From NCBI GenBank assembly GCA_030684755.1, contig JAUXXN010000458.1, positions 1 to 5,105 of the forward strand: a DNA stretch of 5,105 nt, read 5' to 3'. Both the position numbers and the translations under genes were made by a program. The first letter of the stretch is position 1. The number at the start of each line of letters is the position of its first letter. This document shows positions 1 through 5,105 of the stretch, piece after piece. The stretch comes from Hydrogenophaga sp. Lineage in GTDB: Bacteria; Pseudomonadota; Gammaproteobacteria; Burkholderiales; Burkholderiaceae_C. The notes under the pieces were generated by a model. The model saw only the letters and a program-made list of their open reading frames with translations, was not told the DNA's origin and did no database searches.

Positions 1-22
1 AGTAAAATGAATCAACATCGGC

Positions 23-28
23 TAATAT
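23..28 (+). promoter_or_regulatory. Possible -10 element upstream of the methyltransferase gene
   Basis: TAATAT lies 20 bases before the ATG at 48 and resembles a sigma-70 -10 hexamer. Its -35 partner would fall at or just outside the left edge, so it cannot be assessed. The surrounding 47 bases are much more AT-rich than the gene that follows, as expected for a promoter region, but this is a weak call from one hexamer. Confidence 0.2.
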
Positions 29-47
29 ACCCACCAGAGTATCAAAA

Positions 48-749
48 ATGACCACTCAACCCGCCACCCCCATGAGCCTGAACCAGGCCCGCTTCAACAT
101 GATCGAGCAGCAGATCCGCCCCTGGGAAGTGCTGGACGCTACCGTGTTGGAGCTGTTGGCCCGCGTACACCGCGAAGCCTTTGTGCCCGCACCCCACCAA
201 GCGCTGGCCTTTGCCGACATGGAATTGCCCCTGACCCAGCCCGCCACCGAAGGCCAATGCCTGCTTGCGCCCAAGGTAGAAGCCCGCCTGCTGCAAGACC
301 TGCAACTCAAGCCCACCGACAAGGTGCTGGAAGTGGGCACCGGCAGCGGCTTCATGGCCGCGCTGCTGGCCAGCTTGGCGCAGCGCGTGGTGACGGTTGA
401 AATCGACCCCAACTTGGCCCAACGCGCCCGCGACAACCTGAAACAGGCCGGCATCGGCAACGCCGAGGTGCGCAGCGCCGACGCCGCCGCCAACCAGTTC
501 GCCGCCTGCACCGCCGAAGGCCCGTTTGACGCCATTGTGCTCAGCGGCTCGGTGGCCGAAGTCCCGCCCGCCCTGCTCGCCCTGCTGGCACCCGGTGGTC
601 GGTTGGTCGCCATCGTCGGCCATGAGCCGGTGATGCGCGCCACCATCGTCACCCGCGTGGCCGATGCCTCGTTCCAAAATGCCCAGCCCTGGGACACCCT
701 GGCCCCGCGCCTGTTGAACTTCCCCGAAGCCTCGCGCTTCCAGTTCTGA
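48..749 (+). CDS. PCMT-family SAM-dependent methyltransferase (protein-L-isoaspartate O-methyltransferase-like)
   Basis: The 233-residue soluble protein has a Rossmann-type methyltransferase core. The SAM-binding motif I is VLEVGTGSGF (residues 93-102), the acidic ribose-binding strand VVTVEID is at 114-120, and the motif DAIVLSGSVAEVPPALL (161-177) is followed by LAPGGRLVAIVG (180-191). The N-terminal stretch ARFNMIEQQIRPWEVLD (14-30) and APKVEARLLQ (74-83) are typical of the proteobacterial PCMT-like group. True isoaspartyl methyltransferases repair L-isoaspartyl residues in aged proteins using SAM. This protein lacks a recognisable GxGxTIS-type substrate loop before motif I and has LTQPATEGQCLL (62-73) there, so repair activity is an inference from the family name. 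The ATG at 48 has only a weak AGAG-like ribosome site. The ATG at 72 (residue 9) is a plausible alternative giving MSLNQARFN. It is the first of three co-directional genes, with 24 bases to the next. Confidence 0.88.
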   Translation: MTTQPATPMSLNQARFNMIEQQIRPWEVLDATVLELLARVHREAFVPAPHQALAFADMELPLTQPATEGQCLLAPKVEARLLQDLQLKPTDKVLEVGTGSGFMAALLASLAQRVVTVEIDPNLAQRARDNLKQAGIGNAEVRSADAAANQFAACTAEGPFDAIVLSGSVAEVPPALLALLAPGGRLVAIVGHEPVMRATIVTRVADASFQNAQPWDTLAPRLLNFPEASRFQF

Positions 750-773
750 ACCCGCCGTTTTCAGCCCACCGCC

Positions 774-1124
774 ATGATCTCGATCCACCCCGCCCAACTC
801 AAAGACTGGCTGGCATCCGCCGCTGCCCACACCGCTGCGGGCGCCCTGCCCACCGTGTTGGACGTGCGCGAGCCCTGGGAGCTGCAAACCGCATCGGTCA
901 AGGCCGACGGCTTCACGCTGCTTGCCATGCCCATGCGCAGCGTGCCCGCCCGCTACCTGGAACTGGACCGCAACCAACCCATTGCCTGCCTGTGCCACCA
1001 CGGCGCACGCAGCGCGCAGGTGGTGCACTTTCTTATGCAGAACGGCTTTACCGAAGTCGTCAATATCCACGGCGGCATACACGCTTGGTCTCAAGAACTC
1101 GACGCCACAGTCCCGGTTTACTGA
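774..1124 (+). CDS. Single-domain rhodanese-like protein
   Basis: The 116-residue protein is one rhodanese domain over almost its full length. VLDVREPWEL (28-37) is the conserved strand and CH2A-like motif. The active-site loop is CHHGARS with the catalytic cysteine at residue 74, and VVNIHGGIHAW (95-105) is the C-terminal rhodanese signature. An intact Cys in a six-residue C-x-x-G-x-R loop suggests a working persulfide-carrying sulfurtransferase of the GlpE/PspE type. The sulfur donor and acceptor cannot be read from the sequence. There is no signal peptide, so it should be cytoplasmic. No clear Shine-Dalgarno precedes the ATG. It lies 24 bases after the methyltransferase stop, so translation may depend on upstream ribosomes. 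The tolC-like gene begins 49 bases downstream, and co-transcription is likely. The family call is firm; the physiological role is unknown. Confidence 0.9.
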   Translation: MISIHPAQLKDWLASAAAHTAAGALPTVLDVREPWELQTASVKADGFTLLAMPMRSVPARYLELDRNQPIACLCHHGARSAQVVHFLMQNGFTEVVNIHGGIHAWSQELDATVPVY

Positions 1125-1161
1125 GCCCAACGACGACTCGCTGCTCCACCGCTTTGCCCCA

Positions 1162-1166
1162 AAGGA
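1162..1166 (+). promoter_or_regulatory. Shine-Dalgarno site fixing the tolC start
   Basis: AAGGA lies seven bases before the ATG at 1174. It supports that start over longer in-frame versions that would reach back into the rhodanese gene (open frame from 922), and the protein from 1174 begins with a proper signal peptide. Confidence 0.75.
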
Positions 1167-1173
1167 AAATTCC

Positions 1174-2529
1174 ATGCACGCATCTTTCAACAGCCCGTTT
1201 CCCACCAAGCGCCCGCTGGCGCTGAGCCGTTTGGCCATCAGCGCCCTTTTGGCGCTGGGTGGAACCACCGGCGTCCAGGCTCAGAGCCTGGTGGAGCTGT
1301 ACGAAGCGGCAAGGGGCTTTGACGCGATCTACCTGTCGGCCCGCGCCCAGTTTGACGCCAGCCAAGCCAAAGCCGCCCAAGCCCAAGCTGGTCTGCTGCC
1401 ACAAGCTGGACTGGCCGCAGCCATGAACTGGGCCCGTCGCGACAGCTCCGCCGCCGCCCTCGAAGGCACCAGCAACAGCCAAAGCGTGGCCATTTCAGCC
1501 AGCCACCCGCTCTACCGCCCAGCCAACCAGCTCATCAACGAGCAAGCCCAACTGAGCATCGACATCGCCAAAGCACAACTGGACAGCGCCGAACAAGACC
1601 TGATCGTGCGCACCACGCAAGGGTATTTCGATGTACTGGCCGCCGAAGACACGCTCACTTTTGTCAAAGCGCAAAAAACGGCCGTGTCAGAACAACTGGC
1701 TGCTGCCAAACGCAACTTTGAAGTGGGCACTACCACCGTGACCGACTCGCGTGAAGCGCAAGCCCGTTTCGACCTTGTGTTGGCGCAAGAGATTGCCGCC
1801 GAAAACGACCTGCGCGTCAAAAAGCTGGCACTCGACCAATTGGTGGGCAAAACCGGCGTAGCCCCCAAACCCCTGGCCGCCCCCGTGGCCCTGCCCGCCC
1901 TAACACCCGCCGACCCGCAAGCCTGGGTGGCCCAGGCCGAAACCCGCCACCCCGCCGTGCTGCAAGCCACCAAAGGCCTGGAAATAGCGCAGCTGGAAAC
2001 TCGCAAAGCCAAAACCGGCGAACAACCTACATTGGACTTGGTGGGTCAATACCAGTTGGCACGGGCACCTACCAGCGGATTCGCCGGCAACGTGCGCACC
2101 AACACCGCCAGCGTGGGCGTGCAGTTCAACATGCCTCTGTACACCGGCGGCGCGGTACAAAACCGCATCAAAGAAACCCTGGCACTGGAAGACAAAGCCC
2201 GCACCGACCTGCAAGCCGCCCAGCGTGGCGTGAGCCAGGCCACCCGAGCAGCCTATTTCGGCGTTCTCTCAGGCCAAGGTCAAGTTAAAGCGCTGGAAGC
2301 CGCAGAAGCCTCCAGCCAAAGCGCGCTCGACGCCAACAAGCTGGGCTACCAGGTGGGCGTGCGCATCAACATCGACGTGCTGAATGCCCAAAGCCAGCTG
2401 TTCCAAACCAAACGCGATCTGGCCGTGGCGCGTTACAACGTGCTGCTGGGTGGTCTGCGCCTGAAGCAGGCCAGCGGCCAGCTGGCGGCGCAGGATTTGG
2501 TGGTGGTGAATGGGTTGCTGGTGCGGTGA
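1174..2529 (+). CDS. tolC: TolC-family outer-membrane efflux/secretion channel protein
   Basis: The 451-residue precursor is close to the usual TolC length. A Sec signal peptide occupies residues 1-36: basic KR and R positions, hydrophobic LAISALLALGG, and likely cleavage after VQA before QS. Two outer-membrane efflux (OEP) repeats follow, roughly residues 38-225 and 250-435. Each has a strand with a Pro-Leu-Tyr motif (PLYR near 112, PLYTGG near 321) and long Ala/Gln/Lys-rich helices. They carry the paired signatures NFEVGTTTVTDSREAQ (181-196) and GYQVGVRINIDVLNAQ (391-406). Members assemble as trimers forming an outer-membrane barrel and periplasmic tunnel, which partners with inner-membrane ABC, RND or MFS pumps through an adaptor protein. 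No adaptor or pump gene is in the window, so the partner and substrate are unknown. It is the last gene of the left unit. In remembered relatives a Kdo transferase gene (waaA) often follows; here it does not. Confidence 0.92.
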   Translation: MHASFNSPFPTKRPLALSRLAISALLALGGTTGVQAQSLVELYEAARGFDAIYLSARAQFDASQAKAAQAQAGLLPQAGLAAAMNWARRDSSAAALEGTSNSQSVAISASHPLYRPANQLINEQAQLSIDIAKAQLDSAEQDLIVRTTQGYFDVLAAEDTLTFVKAQKTAVSEQLAAAKRNFEVGTTTVTDSREAQARFDLVLAQEIAAENDLRVKKLALDQLVGKTGVAPKPLAAPVALPALTPADPQAWVAQAETRHPAVLQATKGLEIAQLETRKAKTGEQPTLDLVGQYQLARAPTSGFAGNVRTNTASVGVQFNMPLYTGGAVQNRIKETLALEDKARTDLQAAQRGVSQATRAAYFGVLSGQGQVKALEAAEASSQSALDANKLGYQVGVRINIDVLNAQSQLFQTKRDLAVARYNVLLGGLRLKQASGQLAAQDLVVVNGLLVR

Positions 2530-2761
2530 AGAATGTTGCAAATTCCATTTTTCGAGATATTTAGTCTCAATCAAGCAACGCTAAGCGCTCTATAAGAAGT
2601 TCTTCCGTAATCCGCTCTGGTAATTGCTCTGGGGGCAAGCCCTTTGCTTTACGGAAAGACTTTTCATGATGCGCTTATCTGAAGTGTCAGAAAATAAGAT
2701 CAGCTACGGATATTTGTCATTCGTTTGAGCAAAGATTCATCTTTCTACAAACCGATGCAAC
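2530..2761. other. Intergenic junction between tolC and the O-antigen ligase-like gene
   Basis: These 232 bases hold no intact gene. They mark the change from GC-rich housekeeping-type DNA to lower-GC polysaccharide genes. They contain a short minus-strand protein-like open stretch (listed separately), a weak four-base-pair GAGA/TCTC hairpin at 2554-2568 without a following T-run, and a GTTGC/GCAAC inverted pair at 2535-2539 and 2575-2579. I find no convincing terminator for the tolC unit. A TTGTCA at 2714-2719 could be a -35, but no good -10 follows at the right distance. Confidence 0.6.
2567..2674 (-). pseudogene. Possible eroded 3' end of a lost gene (unidentified)
   Basis: On the minus strand a 35-codon stretch without a stop ends in TGA (2567-2569) and includes LPPEQLPERITEELL followed by IERLALLD. 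It is charged, amphipathic and has a natural-looking C-terminus, unlike the translations of neighbouring frames. It begins directly after a TAA at 2675-2677 and has no start codon of its own. Just upstream an adjacent frame reads LILFSDTSDKRI, which could be the continuation after a frameshift. I do not recognise the family. A run of 35 open codons can occur by chance, so this rests on the character of the peptide, not its length. Confidence 0.3.
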
Positions 2762-3997
2762 ATGCGACTTGCCATAATCCCTATGACTTTTTTTCAAAAT
2801 CGAATGCTAACTATGGCTCAATGGAGCGTGGTTGGCATCTTGGTCTCAATTTCATTTTCTAAGGCGCTGTTCAACACATCCTCGGCTTTAATGATTATAG
2901 GCTGGCTGCTGTCAGGCGACTTTCCTTGCAAATGGCAACTGATGCAAAAAAACCCAGTTACTAAAGCTTCAGTTGCACTGTTTTTTATTATTGTAGGCAG
3001 CGCACTTTACAGCGAAGCCGATTTACACAGAACTCTTATCGGCGTTCAAGCCTACAGCAAGCTCTTGTTCATCCCGATCATCGTGTCACTGATTGATACC
3101 GCCCAATGGCGTCGGCGTTGCTGGAACGGCTTTGCAGCGGGCATGGTCGTCACATTAGCTCACGTTTACGCTGATGTTTGGCTCGAAATACCATGGACTC
3201 GTACCTACCAGAACACGCTTAATGGTGATACCGGTGTATTTGAGCATCATATAGCGCAAACCGTTGTTATGGCTTTCTTCACAGCATTCTGCCTACATCG
3301 CGCCTGGACCCTACAGCGATTAGGACAACGCCTCTTCTGGGTACTGCTCTCGCTTCTATCTGCACTGAGCATTACCCATCTAAGCATCGCACGAACTGGT
3401 CAGGTCACGCTTCTAATGGCTATGCTGACATTGCTGATGGTTTCTGTACCCAAAAAATGGGTGCTGCCATCCCTGGGCGGTTTTATATTGATGACAATTT
3501 TGCTGGTTTTTTCATCGAGCAGCCTACAGAATCGGTTCCAATTGGCCTATGAGGAAGTGACCAAATTCCAATTCAAGAATGACTACTCCTCAGTAGGTGC
3601 TCGTTTACAAATGTGGAATATTTCGTTGGATCTTATCAAGGAGCGGCCCTTATTGGGACACGGCGTTGGATCTTATCCGCTTCTAGCTGAAAAGGCTTTT
3701 GCCGACGAAAGGATGTGCAATATAGGCTGCGCGCAACCACACAACCAGTACCTATTGTTTGGCGTGGAGATCGGATTGCTAGGTGTTCTAGTCTTCGCTT
3801 CATTATTAGCAAGTATATGTGTGGCCTGGCTAAGCATGCCAGACCGAAATCCTTTATTGCCTGTCTATGTCACCATTCTCGGCTTAACCTGTCTATCAGA
3901 TAGCGGCCTACTGATTCGTGCCCAAGCCTATTTCTTCATACCGATGCTTGGCCTTCTAGCATCAGGACCCTTCATTTCGAATGAAGAAACCACCTGA
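2762..3997 (+). CDS. O-antigen ligase superfamily (WaaL/Wzy_C) membrane protein
   Basis: The 411-residue protein is strongly hydrophobic, with about ten or more membrane segments (for example near 21-50, 69-83, 100-112, 122-138, 163-178, 191-208, 214-228, 233-250, 330-357 and 366-402). The O-antigen ligase signatures are present. Arg211 lies in IARTGQVTLL, a large extracytoplasmic loop spans about 251-330 and contains GARLQMW (Arg281) and LLGHGVGSYP (His300), and PHNQYLLFGVEIGLLG (326-341) carries the conserved His327. Enzymes of this family transfer a lipid-linked glycan to lipid A-core, or to another acceptor, on the periplasmic face of the inner membrane. WaaL is the likeliest role, but a Wzy polymerase or a protein O-oligosaccharyltransferase is not excluded by motifs alone. 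The start is uncertain: no ribosome site precedes the ATG at 2762, and in-frame ATGs at 2783, 2804 and 2813 would keep the first membrane segment. GC is clearly lower than in the genes to the left. It converges on the minus-strand glycosyltransferase. Confidence 0.85.
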   Translation: MRLAIIPMTFFQNRMLTMAQWSVVGILVSISFSKALFNTSSALMIIGWLLSGDFPCKWQLMQKNPVTKASVALFFIIVGSALYSEADLHRTLIGVQAYSKLLFIPIIVSLIDTAQWRRRCWNGFAAGMVVTLAHVYADVWLEIPWTRTYQNTLNGDTGVFEHHIAQTVVMAFFTAFCLHRAWTLQRLGQRLFWVLLSLLSALSITHLSIARTGQVTLLMAMLTLLMVSVPKKWVLPSLGGFILMTILLVFSSSSLQNRFQLAYEEVTKFQFKNDYSSVGARLQMWNISLDLIKERPLLGHGVGSYPLLAEKAFADERMCNIGCAQPHNQYLLFGVEIGLLGVLVFASLLASICVAWLSMPDRNPLLPVYVTILGLTCLSDSGLLIRAQAYFFIPMLGLLASGPFISNEETT

Positions 3998-4154
3998 ATT
4001 CATTACCGTTTCGCAAAAATACTCTCTGAGGTTTTAAAACAGGGATCAACAAAATTTCCGAAAAAAAGCTAAATAGCTGTCGAGTTCCGTGCGATTATGT
4101 GCCGCATCGGAGCCGGTAACAACCTCTCGAAAAACACCCAGGTAAGGTCAGGAA
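3998..4154. other. Convergent intergenic gap
   Basis: This AT-rich 157-base gap lies between two genes that end toward each other. It contains a perfect palindrome GTTTTAAAAC (4031-4040), a bulged stem formed by CCGTGCG (4087-4093) and CGCATCGG (4103-4110) with no adjoining T-run, and the weak terminator candidate listed separately. No coding signal was seen. Confidence 0.6.
4061..4078 (-). terminator. Weak candidate terminator for the minus-strand glycosyltransferase unit
   Basis: Read on the minus strand, AGCT-ATTT-AGCT is followed directly by seven T residues, about 80 bases after the glycosyltransferase stop. The stem is only four base pairs and AT-rich, so it would be a poor intrinsic terminator. 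Its placement in a convergent gap is the main support. Confidence 0.22.
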
Positions 4155-5048
4155 TTAACTGTGTTTAAACCGTTTGAGAATGACATAAACGGCTAGCATT
4201 CGAGACCACATCCACGGTGCCTGAGAACGTACGAAGTCTCTGGCCACATCCACCCGACCGGCCTTGACAGCGCGGCGCAAATAGCGCGTTACCAAAAACC
4301 ACCGCATGACGCTGTACAAGCCGAACCTATCCGCATTCTTGTCATATGTTCTCCGGTAGCACATCAAGCCTTTTGAAATCGGAGTTGCCGTGGTCAATTG
4401 GGCACCGCCGACCCTTGCTGGGGCGAACCCGCGGTAAATTAGCATGCCTGGTTCGGGCTCGTACCATGGACGGTGCCCTAGACCTAAAAGACGAACGCAC
4501 AGGTCGGTGTCTTCATCGATGGTTTGCTCTGGATCGAACCCACCCACCTGATCAAAGCGGACTTTCCGTATCCAAAAACCGTCGCTGGTGGCAGCGACGC
4601 TGTCCCGCACCCGTGCTTTGACAGGAGCCACGCCACGACATAGTCGTTTGCGCTGCAGCAAGGTATCACTCGATTGCCCTTGTTGGCGTATGAGGACACT
4701 GGAAAAACCCCAATCTGCCTGACTGACAGGTCCCCCGGGAGCCAAAATGCGCTCGCAGTAGCCGGGCAGGATCACATCATCGTCATCCAAGAAGAAGACT
4801 ACGTCGCCTCTGGCGGAAGACACACCTAGGTTGCGCGTGCTAGCGGCCCCTTTTTGGCCAGTGTTCACTATGACACGCAGTCGAGGATCAGTCTCCCCTG
4901 TCAGCACCTGCGCGGCCGGGATCAAGGACTTATCGTCCACCACCAGGACCTCGCCAACGGTTGGACAAGACTTCAGGGCCGAACGTACAGCCCGGACCAG
5001 CAGATCGTCACGGTTGTGGGTCGGGATGACGATGGAGCAGCTGACCAT
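4155..5048 (-). CDS. Family 2 glycosyltransferase (GT-A fold)
   Basis: The 297-residue protein opens with the GT2 signature SIVIPTHNR (5-13). It then has VLVVDDKS (34-41), the nucleotide-sugar loop GAASTRNLG (67-75), and VVFFLDDDDVILPGY (83-97), which holds the metal-binding DxD. GGFDPEQTIDEDTDLCVRL (169-187) supplies the ED motif carrying the expected catalytic base. Such enzymes are inverting and use a nucleotide-activated sugar at the cytoplasmic face. The C-terminal third is basic and aromatic-rich (from about residue 230) and may associate with the membrane, but no clear transmembrane helix is seen. Donor and acceptor cannot be predicted. I chose the ATG at 5046-5048 over the in-frame TTG just before it because the ATG overlaps the stop of the upstream gene as TGATG and a GGGG run lies about 8-10 bases upstream. 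This implies translational coupling in a polysaccharide operon. Confidence 0.88.
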   Translation of the reverse strand: MVSCSIVIPTHNRDDLLVRAVRSALKSCPTVGEVLVVDDKSLIPAAQVLTGETDPRLRVIVNTGQKGAASTRNLGVSSARGDVVFFLDDDDVILPGYCERILAPGGPVSQADWGFSSVLIRQQGQSSDTLLQRKRLCRGVAPVKARVRDSVAATSDGFWIRKVRFDQVGGFDPEQTIDEDTDLCVRLLGLGHRPWYEPEPGMLIYRGFAPARVGGAQLTTATPISKGLMCYRRTYDKNADRFGLYSVMRWFLVTRYLRRAVKAGRVDVARDFVRSQAPWMWSRMLAVYVILKRFKHS

Positions 5049-5105
5049 CAACCGCCCCAGATATGGTGGGTGCTCCGGAAATAGTCCACGCAGGCTTGGT
5101 TGGCT
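5048..5105 (-). CDS. 3' end of an unidentified upstream gene, cut by the window edge
   Basis: One minus-strand frame is open from the right edge and reads ANQACVDYFRSTHHIWGG before a TGA at 5048-5050. The stop shares its A with the ATG of the glycosyltransferase (TGATG), the arrangement typical of coupled operon genes. Only 18 codons are visible, so no family can be assigned. Given its neighbour, another polysaccharide-locus gene is the natural guess. A second frame, continuous with the glycosyltransferase, is also open to the edge, so a longer glycosyltransferase N-terminus cannot be fully excluded. Confidence 0.5.
   Translation of the reverse strand, partial: ANQACVDYFRSTHHIWGG

Noticed and set aside
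922..1173. An 84-codon upstream extension of the tolC frame overlapping the rhodanese gene
   Set aside because: The ATG at 1174 has a good ribosome site and begins a proper signal peptide. The extension is an out-of-frame translation of the rhodanese gene.
42..1268. A 408-codon minus-strand open frame across the methyltransferase and rhodanese genes
   Set aside because: It is a Gly/His/Gln-rich translation with no recognisable domain, lying antisense to two well-supported genes. Long antisense frames are expected in GC-rich DNA with this codon bias.
2535..2579. GTTGC/GCAAC inverted pair enclosing a GAGA/TCTC hairpin after tolC as a terminator
   Set aside because: The stems are only 4-5 base pairs, the loop is long, and there is no T-tract after the structure.
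2714..2742. TTGTCA as a possible -35 for the ligase gene
   Set aside because: The bases 16-18 positions further on (TTCATC, TCATCT, CATCTT) do not resemble a -10 hexamer.
2530..2761. Insertion sequence or attachment-site scar at the GC junction
   Set aside because: I found no transposase fragment, tRNA end, or paired terminal repeats within the window.
4087..4110. Bulged GC-rich stem CCGTGCG/CGCATCGG in the convergent gap as a terminator
   Set aside because: No T-run follows on either strand within a few bases and the stem needs a bulge. It may be chance.
4346..4699. Short open frames on both strands within the glycosyltransferase gene (for example 4346-4621 + and 4484-4699 -)
   Set aside because: They lie inside a full-length GT2 gene with intact motifs and show no domain features of their own.

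Overview
The window looks like chromosomal DNA from a betaproteobacterium, probably of the Comamonadaceae/Burkholderiales type. The evidence is the GC-rich codon use of the left half and the gene order isoaspartyl-methyltransferase-like gene, small rhodanese, TolC-type outer-membrane channel, which I recall as a common neighbourhood in that family. The species cannot be named from sequence alone.

Left block (48-2529, + strand, high GC): three closely spaced genes in one direction, very likely one transcription unit. They are a PCMT-family SAM methyltransferase, a single-domain rhodanese with an intact active-site Cys loop, and a TolC-family outer-membrane efflux/secretion protein with a signal peptide and a good ribosome binding site.

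Junction (2530-2761): 232 bases with no intact gene. On the minus strand it holds a 35-codon, protein-like open stretch ending in a stop, possibly the eroded 3' end of a lost gene. Base composition falls clearly from here onward.

Right block (2762-5105, lower GC): surface-polysaccharide genes. A + strand polytopic membrane protein has the hallmarks of the O-antigen ligase (WaaL/Wzy_C) superfamily. It converges, across a 157-base gap, on a minus-strand family 2 glycosyltransferase. The start codon of that glycosyltransferase overlaps the stop of another minus-strand gene (TGATG), of which only the last 18 codons lie in the window. The right half is therefore probably the edge of an LPS/O-antigen or capsule locus that continues beyond position 5105: the glycosyltransferase would add a sugar to a lipid-linked glycan, and the ligase would transfer a finished glycan to its acceptor in the periplasm.

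I see no tRNA, rRNA, CRISPR array, insertion sequence or clear attachment site. I also see no convincing sign of a wholly new system. The points most worth a second look are the possible gene remnant at the junction, the abrupt change from a housekeeping block to glycan genes, the missing substrate-loop motif in the PCMT-like protein, and the translationally coupled partial gene at the right edge.
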